A stretch of DNA of 64,000 bases from GCA-002733465 sp039969155 (GTDB lineage: Bacteria > Pseudomonadota > Gammaproteobacteria > Enterobacterales > Kangiellaceae), in assembly GCA_039969155.1 (NCBI GenBank), contig JBDVOJ010000129.1:46195-110194 (forward strand), in the 5' to 3' direction. Below are positions 54,950-64,000 of the stretch, in pieces (position 1 is the first letter of the stretch; every line of letters begins with the position of its first letter). The notes under the pieces are model-generated. The model had not been told where the DNA came from and searched no databases. It saw only the letters and a list, made by a program, of their open reading frames with translations. The translations under genes were made by a program, and so were the position numbers.

Positions 54950-55183
54950 TTAGTCTTTAGAGGAGGAAGCAGTATCTGATTTAGACTCCGACTTTTTACT
55001 GCCGCCCTTAAAATCTGTTTCATACCAACCCGTGCCCTTAAGTTTAAACGACGATGCCGATACCACTTTGGCTAGGGCAGGCTTTTCACAGCTTGGACAG
55101 TCTTTTAGCGGGTCGTCACTCATCTTTTGGATCTTCTCTAAACGATGGTCACATTCTTTACACTTATATTCGTAAATTGGCAT
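54950..55183 (-). CDS. FmdB-family zinc-ribbon protein
   Basis: 77 residues. MPIYEYKCKECDHRLEKIQK starts the FmdB/CxxC_CxxC_SSSS ribbon; zinc ligands are Cys8, Cys11, Cys29 and Cys32. A Ser/Lys-rich disordered tail follows. Putative regulatory or accessory protein of unknown role, in many genomes next to tRNA synthetase genes; here it is divergent from proS. Confidence 0.93.
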   Translation of the reverse strand: MPIYEYKCKECDHRLEKIQKMSDDPLKDCPSCEKPALAKVVSASSFKLKGTGWYETDFKGGSKKSESKSDTASSSKD

Positions 55184-55487
55184 AACTTAAAAACTTCTCT
55201 ATTAATAATCAGACAAAATCACCTTTTATAGAGCACAACGCCCTTAATAGGTTTTATAACTGTCCAATATAGGGACTTTTAGGCATTTTTAAAGGAATAT
55301 TTTCGATTTTTTTGACACTAACGCCATTTATTCCATTTTAAGCTTAAGATCCATTGCTTAAGCCTAGGCTCGAAAGTAAAATAGCCCGCTATTGCTTGTA
55401 GAACATGGACTAGGCAACCGCTATTAGACTTAGTCATTACTGCTGACCCATTAACAGCTTATCAATTAAGAAGTACCGAGATATTCT
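55184..55487. other. 304-base intergenic region between fmdB-like gene and proS
   Basis: No gene or RNA is seen. TTGACA at 55312-55317 could be a -35 for proS, but a convincing -10 at 16-18 bp is not present. CTTAAG dyads (around 55340-55365) are weak. Confidence 0.4.
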
Positions 55488-57197
55488 ATGAAAACCAGTC
55501 AATACTTATTAGCCACACTTCGCGAAGACCCTAGTGATGCAGAGTTAGCCAGCCACCGCTTAATGCTTCGCGCGGGAATGATACGCTCTCAAGCTTCTGG
55601 TCTTTACACATGGTTACCGACTGGTTTGCGAGTGCTAAGGAAAATAGAAAATATTGTACGTCAAGAAATGGACGCAATAGGTGCTGGCGAAATACTGATG
55701 CCAATGGTACAAGCAGCCGAGCTTTGGCAAGAGTCAGGACGATGGGAAGAGTATGGCGCAGAACTACTGCGAATGAATGACCGCCATGGTCGTGAATTTT
55801 GTCTCGGTCCGACTCATGAAGAAATCATCACTTCAATGATCCGTGATGAAATTAGAAGCTATAAGCAGTTGCCAGCAACCTACTACCAAATTCAAGGTAA
55901 ATTCCGTGATGAGCGTCGCCCAAGGTTTGGGGTCATGCGCGCCCGCGAATTCTTAATGAAAGATGCTTACTCATTTCATACCACTGAAGCGTGTTTGGAA
56001 AAGACTTACCAAATCATGTATCAAGCCTATACTCGTATTTTCGAGCGATTGGGTTTGGAGTTTCGGGCGGTAATGGCAGACAGTGGCGCCATTGGTGGAA
56101 ATAACTCCCATGAGTTTCATGTTTTAGCCGACTCTGGTGAAGATGCAATCGCCTTTAGTACCGACAGTGACTACGCTGCAAACGTTGAAAAAGCAGAAAC
56201 ACTTGCCGCTGATATTTCAACACGTTCACCAGCGACTGCGGATATGACCACCGTTGAAACGCCAAAGACGCGTTCAATTGAGGCGGTATGCAAACGCTTG
56301 AAAGTCAAACCAAATCAGGTGCTCAAGACGCTCATCGTAAGAGGAACAGAACAGCCTTTAGTCGCCATCTGTTTACGCGGTGACCATCAATTAAATGAAA
56401 TCAAAGTAGAAAAGCATCCTTTGGTGGCTTCACCATTGAAAATGGCGAACGATCAAGACGTTAAATCTGCCACAGGAGTAAATCCGGGTTCGGTCGGTCC
56501 TGTCAATCTTACTATGCCGATTATTGCTGATCATCAGGCCGCACTAATGAGCGACTTTATCTGTGGTGCTAATGTAGAAGATCAGCATTTAACCGGAGTC
56601 AATTGGGATCGCGATGTTAACTATAGCGAAGTCTTTGACTGCAGAAACATCGTGGAAGGCGATGCCAGCCCTGACGGAAAAGGAACTCTAACCATTAAAC
56701 GAGGCATAGAAGTTGGTCATATTTTCCAACTTGGTACTAAGTACAGTGAAGCAATGAAAGCGAATGTGTTGAGTGAAAATGGTAAGGCAGTCACATTAAC
56801 TATGGGTTGTTATGGCATCGGCATATCACGAATTGTTGCTGCGGCAATTGAGCAAAATCATGACGATTATGGCATCACTTGGCCAGAGCAAATTGCGCCG
56901 TTTCAAGTGGCAATAGTTCCAATGAACATGCAACGTTCACCAAGAGTGGCAGAGCATGCACAAGCGCTTTACCAACAATTACTAGATGCGGGGGTAGAAG
57001 TTATTCTGGACGATCGTAAAGAGCGCCCAGGTGTAATGTTTGCCGATATCGAGCTGATTGGCGTGCCTCACCGCATAGTGATTAGCGAAAGAGGGATTGA
57101 TGCAGGTAACTTCGAATACAAACACCGTCGCAAAAATGACAAAATAGATGTAAAAATTGATGAGGTTTTTTCGACTCTGATGGATAAAATCAACTAA
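55488..57197 (+). CDS. proS: Prolyl-tRNA synthetase
   Basis: 569 residues, the length of the bacterial ProS type with an inserted editing domain. Class II motifs are visible: motif 2 region RHGREFCLGPTHEE (GPTHEE at 107-112), and FRDERRPRFGVMRAREFLMK. The INS editing domain (about 225-405; VCKRLKVKPNQVLKTLIVRG) removes mischarged alanine. Motif 3 is MGCYGIGISRIVAA. The anticodon-binding domain occupies the last 100 residues. Ends VFSTLMDKIN. Confidence 0.99.
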   Translation: MKTSQYLLATLREDPSDAELASHRLMLRAGMIRSQASGLYTWLPTGLRVLRKIENIVRQEMDAIGAGEILMPMVQAAELWQESGRWEEYGAELLRMNDRHGREFCLGPTHEEIITSMIRDEIRSYKQLPATYYQIQGKFRDERRPRFGVMRAREFLMKDAYSFHTTEACLEKTYQIMYQAYTRIFERLGLEFRAVMADSGAIGGNNSHEFHVLADSGEDAIAFSTDSDYAANVEKAETLAADISTRSPATADMTTVETPKTRSIEAVCKRLKVKPNQVLKTLIVRGTEQPLVAICLRGDHQLNEIKVEKHPLVASPLKMANDQDVKSATGVNPGSVGPVNLTMPIIADHQAALMSDFICGANVEDQHLTGVNWDRDVNYSEVFDCRNIVEGDASPDGKGTLTIKRGIEVGHIFQLGTKYSEAMKANVLSENGKAVTLTMGCYGIGISRIVAAAIEQNHDDYGITWPEQIAPFQVAIVPMNMQRSPRVAEHAQALYQQLLDAGVEVILDDRKERPGVMFADIELIGVPHRIVISERGIDAGNFEYKHRRKNDKIDVKIDEVFSTLMDKIN

Positions 57198-57232
57198 AAT
57201 TAGGATTAAACCACCAAATACACTGTTTTTGC

Positions 57233-57886
57233 ATGAATCGGCTAGCTAGCATCAATCAACAACTCCCCAATAGACTATTGGGCTTTATGCTTTGCGGCTT
57301 TTTGTTGCTGTCCGTTTCGCTGACAGTTCCTGCGAAAAACATCGGTGGTTTAACTAAGACCAAACAAGCCTCTCAACAAGAGCGGCCAGATTCAGATTTC
57401 AAGAAAAAACTTATTGCTACTATCGCTAAAGCAGAAAGCTCATTCAACGATAAGTTTGATGCCGAAGTTTGGTTATTTGAACAAGCCACTCGGTTAGCCA
57501 AGGCCGCACCGCATATCCCCGAAGACGAACGCTTCACTATCTTAAGATTGGTGCATCGAGAAGCCAAACGATTTGATTTAGACCCAATGTTAGTACTTGC
57601 GTTAATTGATGTAGAAAGTGACTTTGATCACTACGCCATTTCAAGTGCTGGCGCGCTGGGTTTAATGCAAGTGATGCCATTTTGGAAAGATGAAATTGGC
57701 CACCCTGATGATAACTTACATGAAATAGAAACCAACCTGCGCTACGGTTGTGCCATCCTTAAACAGTATTTAGAAATGGAAAAAATGGATACAACTTTAG
57801 CCTTGGCCCGATACAACGGAAGCCGCGGACAAGTTTGGTATCCAATGAGAGTTTACAAAGCGATGCGTAGGATCTGGCGTCCATGA
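57233..57886 (+). CDS. Lytic transglycosylase (SLT domain)
   Basis: 217 residues with an N-terminal hydrophobic signal or anchor (LLGFMLCGFLLLSVSLTVPA). The SLT fold includes Glu128 in LALIDVESDFDHYAISSAGA (catalytic acid), GLMQVMP (143-149) and ARYNGSRG. It cleaves peptidoglycan to anhydro-muropeptides in the periplasm. The stop overlaps the start of the patatin gene (ATGA), so they are coupled. Confidence 0.93.
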   Translation: MNRLASINQQLPNRLLGFMLCGFLLLSVSLTVPAKNIGGLTKTKQASQQERPDSDFKKKLIATIAKAESSFNDKFDAEVWLFEQATRLAKAAPHIPEDERFTILRLVHREAKRFDLDPMLVLALIDVESDFDHYAISSAGALGLMQVMPFWKDEIGHPDDNLHEIETNLRYGCAILKQYLEMEKMDTTLALARYNGSRGQVWYPMRVYKAMRRIWRP

Positions 57887-59121
57887 GCACAACTACCGCT
57901 AATATTGATGCTCATCATAGCGGTAACCCAAATTTCATCGAGCGACGTTCGTCGGTTCAAACCGATAAGGTCTGTTACAACGCCATTGGTCAGCCTAAGA
58001 CCGGCTTAGTACTAACGGGTGGTGGTGCTCGAGCTGCCTATCAAGTAGGTGTTCTCAAAGCAATTTCAGAATTGGTGTTTAAACCTCATTGCGGTAACCC
58101 GTTTCCGATCATTACAGGCACTTCCGCTGGTGCAATTAACGCCACGGTGTTTGCTAGTTATGCTCAAACACCTCGAGTCGGCATTAAGAGCTTAGAGAGA
58201 GTTTGGCAAAGCTTTACGGTTGATCAGGTGTTTCGCTCAGACTTTAGAGGGATCGTTAAAAACGCGGCGCGATGGACTAAATCGCTGTTTGTTCAAGATT
58301 ATCATAAGACTCGGCAATTAAGTTTGTTGAACAACCGTCCGTTAGTTGAACTGCTATCGCGAGTTGTTCATTACGGTAACTTACAAAAGGCTATCGACAA
58401 TCATTGTTTGGATGCTATTTGTGTAACCGCTAGTGGCTATACCTCGGGTCAATCCGTATCATTTTTTCAAGGGAACGAATCGATTCAAGGATGGAAGCGG
58501 CATCGCCGAATAGGGTGTAAGACTCAACTCGAACGAAAACACTTACTAGCATCAGCGGCAATCCCTTTGGTTTTTCCTGCGGTAAAAGTCAATCGCGAAT
58601 TCTTTGGCGATGGCTCGGTTCGTTTCTTATCGCCACTCAGTCCAGCAATTCATTTGGGGGCAGAAAGAATATTGGTCGTTGGTGTTGATCCTATCCGAGA
58701 AGAAAACACCGCTCGTCCGAGGGAATTGTTTTACCCAACAACAGCTGACATTGCAGGGCATGTTTTAGACAGTGTCTTTATTGACAGTTTAGATAGTGAT
58801 CTCGAGCGAATTAAAAGAGTTAATAAAACGTTAAATTTAATTCCTGAGGAAATCCGTAAAACCAAAACCAATCTAAGACCGATTGAAACGCTCTCCATTT
58901 CTCCGTCTCAAGATCTTTCTGAGTTATCGAGCAAGTACTTTCACACATTACCAAGAATGGTGAAGTTCTTTTTTCGACGAATAGGAATAGACAATACCGA
59001 AGGCTCAACAGTTTTAAGCTATCTACTGTTTGAAAGCCTCTATACCAAAGAGTTGATTGACTTAGGTTATCATGATGCCATGCAAAAGAGCGGTGAGATT
59101 AGAGCTTTTTTTAAAGACTAG
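57883..59121 (+). CDS. Patatin-like phospholipase
   Basis: 412 residues. The Ser/Asp dyad enzyme is complete: glycine-rich oxyanion hole GGGARAAYQVG (46-56), nucleophile Ser81 in GTSAG, and Asp near 244 in GDGSVRF. About 35 unconserved residues precede it and a C-terminal helical tail of about 110 residues follows. It belongs to the bacterial cytosolic or membrane-associated patatin group (RssA/YjjU-like) and probably deacylates phospholipids. Translationally coupled to the lytic transglycosylase. Confidence 0.92.
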   Translation: MSTTTANIDAHHSGNPNFIERRSSVQTDKVCYNAIGQPKTGLVLTGGGARAAYQVGVLKAISELVFKPHCGNPFPIITGTSAGAINATVFASYAQTPRVGIKSLERVWQSFTVDQVFRSDFRGIVKNAARWTKSLFVQDYHKTRQLSLLNNRPLVELLSRVVHYGNLQKAIDNHCLDAICVTASGYTSGQSVSFFQGNESIQGWKRHRRIGCKTQLERKHLLASAAIPLVFPAVKVNREFFGDGSVRFLSPLSPAIHLGAERILVVGVDPIREENTARPRELFYPTTADIAGHVLDSVFIDSLDSDLERIKRVNKTLNLIPEEIRKTKTNLRPIETLSISPSQDLSELSSKYFHTLPRMVKFFFRRIGIDNTEGSTVLSYLLFESLYTKELIDLGYHDAMQKSGEIRAFFKD

Positions 59122-59198
59122 TTAAACCTGCGAAATAGCAAAATTTCTCCAATCAATTTTTTATCATTTAGCACAGCCAACGCACTCTCAAATCTTTC

Positions 59199-59624
59199 TT
59201 ATTTAGGTGGCGCGTAAAGAGCAAATAACTCTTCTCCAGTGAGACACTCCGTTTTATTGGAATAGGCATAGTAGTTTGGTTTTTCGTCAATAAACACTTG
59301 TGTGGTAAATTCAAACTCAGCATCATCTTCGAATAAACCTACCGGCATCATATGCAGTTGCTCTGACTTCAGTCGATAAAAAAGGTGAGTACCACAACAT
59401 TTACAGAATCCTCTTTCCGCCCAATCCGAAGATTGAAAAAGAGATATATTTTGCTCTCCTGAAAACTCAACTTCGTTGCCACAGTCTACTTCCATAAAAG
59501 CGGAGCCACCCCACTTTCGGCAAGTTCGACAATGACAAGTACCAACATGCTGACTCGCATTTTTCGCGACAAAAGATACTTTTCCACACAAGCAAGAACC
59601 TGAATTACTTTTACATTTAGACAT
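59199..59624 (-). CDS. GFA-family zinc protein
   Basis: 141 residues with the glutathione-dependent-formaldehyde-activating (GFA/CENP-V) pattern: Cys11 and Cys13 (SCLCGKVSF), Cys30, Cys32 and Cys35 (TCHCRTCRKWGG), and Cys74/Cys77 (GFCKCCGTHLF). Seven ligands bind two zinc ions. Few members have proven activity. AGGAG precedes the ATG; it lies 41 bases after tilS and may be cotranscribed. Confidence 0.9.
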   Translation of the reverse strand: MSKCKSNSGSCLCGKVSFVAKNASQHVGTCHCRTCRKWGGSAFMEVDCGNEVEFSGEQNISLFQSSDWAERGFCKCCGTHLFYRLKSEQLHMMPVGLFEDDAEFEFTTQVFIDEKPNYYAYSNKTECLTGEELFALYAPPK

Positions 59625-59665
59625 CGATATTTCTCCTAATTTCGAATAATTAACTGAATAACCAA

Positions 59666-61075
59666 CTATCTATCTAGATAGTCACATTCAGAATCGATTA
59701 GAATGTTTAATTGCATTTGACTGCTTTCATCCCTAAATGCCTTATCAACAAATACCCCAGGAATACAGGCAATCTTTTGGTCGAAGTAAACAACGGGTAA
59801 CCACTTCCTTTTCCATGGAGGAACCTTTAGCTCCTGAAAAATTTTCTTTAAGTCTGCACTATGTGATCGATAACTGGGCTTAGCAATTTCACCACCCTGT
59901 CGAGCTCTAATAGTCACCGTTTCAGTTGGCTCAGGGTACCGAATAAAAAGTGCGGGATCTGCTTTAGATTCCTTCGCTTTCACAAATTCTAATTTAACAC
60001 CATTCTGCAATACTAGTGGCTTCGAAAAGTCTTCCCAGTGATTAACACCGTTCAGTTGTGCAGGCTCACTACCCAGACAATAATAGACATGTTTATCATA
60101 GCTTCGCAACCAACCCTGTCCAAGTTTGACTTTGATCGAACTAGCAGCATTGTCCTTTTTAATTTCGACACTCAATTTTTCTAGCTGATTAATTGCTTCA
60201 TTGATTTCGGTCGAGGATGGAGAGTTTTCAGTCTGAAAACGAACCCAATAATGTAATAGATTTTTTCGTCTAACTTTAGAGAGTTGATTAAATCCTTCAA
60301 TCTTCAGACTCGAATTGGCCAGCTTAATAGCTTTCACATCTTGCGCTGCGAGTTCGTCCATAAGCAAATTTTGTTCACTCGCGACTTCACTTAACTGCTT
60401 GAAGGAACGAGAGAACTCCGGCCATTTTGACTCAATATTTGGAATAACTTTGTTGCGTAAATAATTTCGAGAGTAGAGATTTTTCTGATTGCTAGGATCT
60501 TCAACCCAGTTTAGCGTAAACCGCTTGGCGTATTGCTCAAGTTGTCGACGTGAGTACTCTAACAAAGGACGCGCTAACCAACCACTGGCAAGCTGACGTA
60601 ACTTTGGAATCCCTGACAAGCCATGCACACCAGTGCCTCTAATCATTCTAAACAGCATGGTCTCTACTTGATCATCGAGATGGTGAGCGAAAAGCAATAC
60701 CGCAGGAGTTGCCAGTAAATACTCGAAAAACTGGTATCGAGCTTGTCTAGCCTCATTCTCGCTAACCGTTTTACCCTTTGAAAGACCAAATTGTTTACAC
60801 TGAATATCTATTTGATATTGCTCACACTGCTCGACGCAATGCTGCTCCCATGAATCATTCAACTGCTGAATTCCATGATTCACATGCGCTGCAGCTAAAT
60901 GGGCAATTTTGCCTTGTTGTTTTAGCTGATGACAAACATGCAATAACACTGACGAGTCTAAGCCACCGCTATAGGCAACAATTATGGGCATTTGAGTCAA
61001 GTCGGTTAAATTGAACTGTTGATGAGCGATCGATGTCAGTTGCTTTAAAACAACGGCTTGAATTGTTTCCATCAA
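59666..61075 (-). CDS. tilS: tRNA(Ile)-lysidine synthetase
   Basis: 469 residues. The N-terminal PP-loop ATPase has SGGLDSSVLLH (SGGLDS at 36-41), LLFAHHLDDQVETMLFRMIR and GTGVHGLSGI. The TilS substrate-binding and C-terminal domains follow (RARQGGEIAKPSYRSHS, LKKIFQELKVPPWKRKWLPV). It modifies C34 of tRNA-Ile(CAU) to lysidine and so fixes AUA decoding. It follows accA by 167 bases, a usual Gammaproteobacterial neighbour. Two ATGs are adjacent at the start. Confidence 0.98.
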   Translation of the reverse strand: MMETIQAVVLKQLTSIAHQQFNLTDLTQMPIIVAYSGGLDSSVLLHVCHQLKQQGKIAHLAAAHVNHGIQQLNDSWEQHCVEQCEQYQIDIQCKQFGLSKGKTVSENEARQARYQFFEYLLATPAVLLFAHHLDDQVETMLFRMIRGTGVHGLSGIPKLRQLASGWLARPLLEYSRRQLEQYAKRFTLNWVEDPSNQKNLYSRNYLRNKVIPNIESKWPEFSRSFKQLSEVASEQNLLMDELAAQDVKAIKLANSSLKIEGFNQLSKVRRKNLLHYWVRFQTENSPSSTEINEAINQLEKLSVEIKKDNAASSIKVKLGQGWLRSYDKHVYYCLGSEPAQLNGVNHWEDFSKPLVLQNGVKLEFVKAKESKADPALFIRYPEPTETVTIRARQGGEIAKPSYRSHSADLKKIFQELKVPPWKRKWLPVVYFDQKIACIPGVFVDKAFRDESSQMQLNILIDSECDYLDR

Positions 61076-61242
61076 TAAACCTAGGTTTGTTTATTATTTA
61101 TGATCACTTTTGCGCTTAACATTATGGCAGTGCGCAGCCAACAAGTTAAGCGAGTTTACAATACAAGGACTAGAAGTAGGGTTATTTGAAATGATTTAAA
61201 AGTTGAATGCGCCGAAACTAACATAACGACGCATCGACTAAA

Positions 61243-62202
61243 TTACTGCTTCCACTCATCCTGAACACCAAACGACATCAACCGCTCATATCGATTATCC
61301 AGTAAATCGTCTGATTCAAGCGCTTGTAGTTCAGCTAAATCACTGCAAATTTGAGCTTTTAAAGAAGCCGCCATTTCAGGGTGATTCTTGTGCGCTCCAC
61401 CTTCTGGCTCTTTTACGATCGAGTTGATCAAATCAAGCTCTTTAAGTCGATCGGCAGTAATCCCCATGGCTTTGGCCGCGTCTGACGCTTTTTCAGCACT
61501 TTTCCATAGAATAGACGCACAACCTTCAGGGGAAATTACCGAATAGGTGCTGTACTGCAACATATTAACTCGATCTCCAACCCCAATAGCTAATGCACCG
61601 CCAGAGCCCCCCTCACCTATCACTGTACATATTACAGGCACCTTAAGCTGTGACATCACTTTTAGATTTCTGGCTATCGCTTCGCTTTGCCCACGTTCTT
61701 CTGCGCCCACACCTGGATAAGCCCCAGGAGTATCAATAAAAGTGATAATGGGCCAGTTAAATTTTTCTGCCATTTCCATCAATCTTAAGGCTTTGCGGTA
61801 GCCTTCTGGTCTTGGCATACCGAAATTTCTTTTAACTTTCTCTTTGGTATCACGACCTTTTTGGTGACCAATAACCATTACAGGCTTGCCATCTAGACGA
61901 GCTGGGCCACCGATTATTGCTAAATCATTAGCGAACGCGCGATCCCCCGCTAAATCATCATAATCGGTAAAAATAAGGTTTATATAGTCCTTGGTATAAG
62001 GTCTTAGAGGATGTCTAGCGAGCTGTGCCACCTGCCATGCATCTAGCTTGGCAAAGATTTGAGTGGTTAATTCTTTGCTTTTAGTTTGTAATCGTTCAAT
62101 TTCTTCAGTGATATTGATTTCACTATCATCACCCATCAAACGTAGTTCTTCTATTTGTGCTTCCATCTCTGCGATGGGACGTTCGAATTCTAGAAAATTC
62201 AT
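61243..62202 (-). CDS. accA: Acetyl-CoA carboxylase carboxyltransferase subunit alpha
   Basis: 319 residues, the E. coli length. It begins MNFLEFERPIAEMEAQIEEL and has the crotonase-fold core FGMPRPEGYRKALRLMEMAE, the FIDTPGAYPGVGAEERGQSE loop and IGEGGSGGALAIG, which hold the oxyanion and biotin-binding sites. With AccD it transfers CO2 from biotin to acetyl-CoA, the first step of fatty acid synthesis. accD is not in the window. Confidence 0.99.
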   Translation of the reverse strand: MNFLEFERPIAEMEAQIEELRLMGDDSEINITEEIERLQTKSKELTTQIFAKLDAWQVAQLARHPLRPYTKDYINLIFTDYDDLAGDRAFANDLAIIGGPARLDGKPVMVIGHQKGRDTKEKVKRNFGMPRPEGYRKALRLMEMAEKFNWPIITFIDTPGAYPGVGAEERGQSEAIARNLKVMSQLKVPVICTVIGEGGSGGALAIGVGDRVNMLQYSTYSVISPEGCASILWKSAEKASDAAKAMGITADRLKELDLINSIVKEPEGGAHKNHPEMAASLKAQICSDLAELQALESDDLLDNRYERLMSFGVQDEWKQ

Positions 62203-62545
62203 AGCTTCTATTTGATTCTCTTTTTATCGTATACAGACACTAGCTAAACCTTGCTAATCGAGGTCTAGGCCAATTTGCGACATTCTAACTGTTTTATGGC
62301 ACAAACAAAATACATGAAGGACTCATAAGACCATTTCTAGCTGAATTAGCAAGTCAATTAACAAACTTCTAATGGTATTTGAGACTTCCCCCACGCTACA
62401 GACATTTTGATCGAGGCCCCAAATTAAGTAACTCATCACATTCATGCCAAATATCTACGTAAATCAATCAATTATCGTATTAAATTATTGGCGGATATCT
62501 GCCACTGAACTATATTTATTACACCCTCAGTGGATAGTTTGACAA
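62203..62545. other. 343-base intergenic region, nothing recognised
   Basis: Divergent leader of accA and the DUF1631 gene. No coding frame, RNA, repeat or convincing promoter was found by eye. Confidence 0.5.
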
Positions 62546-64000
62546 ATGTCTCGAAAGCTTCGAACACTCTTAAAGCAAAATAGGCGCCTTGAAGAAAAAA
62601 TCTTCTATGAACCACGGAAGTATGACTGGCGTAAGGACCTAATCACTCATAAAGAGTTATCAGGCGCTTTGACTCGCCTAGCAAATAAGATAATCGGTAG
62701 CAAAGAAAGTGAACTGTCAGTGCTTAAGATGCTTAATGAAGTCGATGCTATTACCGGCCGTCCTTTAGCTGCATTTGAAAAAAACGCACTTCAAGTCGTC
62801 GAAATATTGTTTAACTACCTTAGAATTCACACTGAATTTGATACACGTTTTTTTCATATATTAAACTCATTACAACTTTCCTTTACTCGGCTAGCACTAG
62901 ACGATCTTAGCTTCCTTGATAATGCCAAACACCCTGCGGTGACGTTCTTAGAGAAACTGTTAAAAATTGGTTATCACTTTGATGAAAATGCCGGCAAGCT
63001 AACCAACTACTTTATCCATGCCATAGAACTGCTAGTCGACCGGCTTGCGAGTAAATCGGAAGTCAATAGCCAACTATTTCTGCAAGCGCATAAGCGACTG
63101 GCTGAATACACTCAAGGTTTCGAAGAGAAAAGCGGTCTTAGTAAAAACAAACTGATATCGGAAATACAAAAAAAATCGCGTCAAATTGAAGCAGATTATT
63201 ATACTTCTCATTTGATAAAATCGAAAACTGATGGCGATGAAATCCCTATTTTTCTGTTGGATTTTTTTGAGAATCAACTGTCGAGCATTCTTCATCAAAT
63301 CATTTTAAATCATGGTACTCAGAGCAAACAGTGTCAACAGCTACTAACTGATATGGATACCATAGCTTGGAGTATAAGTTGTCCATTTGAAGACCCTGAC
63401 TATCAAACTAGATTTGATGCAGATGTTAATCCAACTATGAAACGACTGTACGGCTACTTTATGGAAGCTGATTCGCTAAATGATTACGTACAATCTTTTT
63501 TTCTAGAGCTGGAAGAATTACACCGAAACAAACTCGCTGGTAAACGTGTTCATCTTGACGTTATGATTTCGGCCGACATATTTTCTGATGATATTTATAA
63601 CGATGAGGAACTGGACGTATGGGGGCAAAGACCTCAAGAAAAAATTGAATTAAAAACGCTTACCGAAGGCGGTTGGTATTATCTTGAGATAGATGGAACA
63701 AAAGTGAGAAGCCATCTATTGATGATCAACGAGTTAACCGAAGAGCTTTATTTTGTGAATTCATCTGGAGAGCTGCTAACCACCATCAGTTTTGATGAAC
63801 AGGAGTTTTTGACCCGTAATTTGGAAGTATTTACTTTAAAAGAAGATATACATTTTGATTCGGCAATAGAATATTTGGAACAAGACTTAACAGGTAAACT
63901 TAGCGTATTGCAAATAGAGTACGACCGCTTCTTGCAACAAGCCAAAATTGACGAAAAACAAAAAGAACAACTCGAAGAAAGAGCTCGACTTGCAGTGCTA
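62546..64000 (+). CDS. DUF1631-family protein, partial
   Basis: 485 codons are open from the ATG at 62546 to the right edge with no stop. The helical text QLSFTRLALDDLSFLDNAKH, then PAVTFLEKLLKIGYHFDENA is the DUF1631 pattern (usually about 700 residues, so the rest lies beyond). A PilZ-like beta segment at about 370-430 (WYYLEIDGTKVRSHLLMIN) follows the helical repeats, and a coiled coil starts near 460. In related genomes the family sits near housekeeping genes and is of unknown function. No signal peptide or TM helix is present. Confidence 0.8.
   Translation, partial: MSRKLRTLLKQNRRLEEKIFYEPRKYDWRKDLITHKELSGALTRLANKIIGSKESELSVLKMLNEVDAITGRPLAAFEKNALQVVEILFNYLRIHTEFDTRFFHILNSLQLSFTRLALDDLSFLDNAKHPAVTFLEKLLKIGYHFDENAGKLTNYFIHAIELLVDRLASKSEVNSQLFLQAHKRLAEYTQGFEEKSGLSKNKLISEIQKKSRQIEADYYTSHLIKSKTDGDEIPIFLLDFFENQLSSILHQIILNHGTQSKQCQQLLTDMDTIAWSISCPFEDPDYQTRFDADVNPTMKRLYGYFMEADSLNDYVQSFFLELEELHRNKLAGKRVHLDVMISADIFSDDIYNDEELDVWGQRPQEKIELKTLTEGGWYYLEIDGTKVRSHLLMINELTEELYFVNSSGELLTTISFDEQEFLTRNLEVFTLKEDIHFDSAIEYLEQDLTGKLSVLQIEYDRFLQQAKIDEKQKEQLEERARLAVL

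Overview
The window is AT-rich, densely coded chromosomal DNA from a free-living Gammaproteobacterium. The arguments are the gene orders ssb / YajR-type MFS / uvrA and accA / tilS, a soxR box laid out as in enterics, an oxyR-dps-katG divergon, and secreted, beta-barrel and GH13 proteins typical of aquatic heterotrophs (Kangiella/Aliikangiella-like or Alteromonadales-like groups are possible; this is inference). No rRNA, tRNA, CRISPR array, insertion sequence or prophage is visible. Both ends cut a gene: a VOC protein on the left and a DUF1631 protein on the right.

Layout. 1-900: soxR and a divergent VOC gene around a SoxR box. 1.1-5.6 kb: a tight three-gene operon (secreted cupredoxin-like protein, membrane Ser/Thr kinase with Cache, HAMP and a degenerate cyclase domain, outer-membrane beta-barrel). 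6.5-11.7 kb: a very large propeller-type sensor histidine kinase divergent from two response regulators, one with an N-terminal MerR-like DNA-binding domain. 12.8-16.6 kb: katG, dps and divergent oxyR. 16.8-19.0 kb: secreted GH13 amylase-like enzyme with CBM20. 19-26 kb: small regulators, a sterol-desaturase-family enzyme, TPR and secreted hypothetical proteins, plus a GGDEF relic. 26.4-31 kb: MATE transporter, a secreted alpha/beta hydrolase divergent from a PadR/HAAS pair that shares a repeated 9-bp motif with it. 31-37 kb: accessory genes, including a pentapeptide-repeat membrane protein broken by a one-base frameshift. 37.4-43 kb: housekeeping block ssb, MFS, uvrA, MAPEG. 43.2-51.7 kb: a two-component system, a VTC (polyphosphate polymerase-like) protein, an HlyD-type adaptor fused to a propeller-like domain, DUF4956 and a divergent DUF5916 protein. 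52-64 kb: metabolic and housekeeping genes (PLP dehydratase, Nudix, old yellow enzyme, FmdB zinc ribbon, proS, lytic transglycosylase, patatin, GFA, tilS, accA, DUF1631).

How the genes work together. Oxidative and redox stress is a theme (SoxR, OxyR, KatG, Dps, old yellow enzyme). Signalling is rich: two histidine kinases, three response regulators, one Ser/Thr kinase, and MerR, LysR, Crp/Fnr, two XRE-like and PadR regulators. The best candidate for an undescribed system is the 45.5-49.2 kb operon DUF4956 - HlyD/propeller fusion - VTC. The VTC/DUF4956 pairing is known, but an envelope adaptor with a C-terminal propeller between them suggests synthesis of a polyanion (polyphosphate-like) coupled to envelope export or sensing. 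Second is the cupredoxin / membrane kinase / beta-barrel operon, which looks like a trans-envelope copper- or redox-sensing unit.
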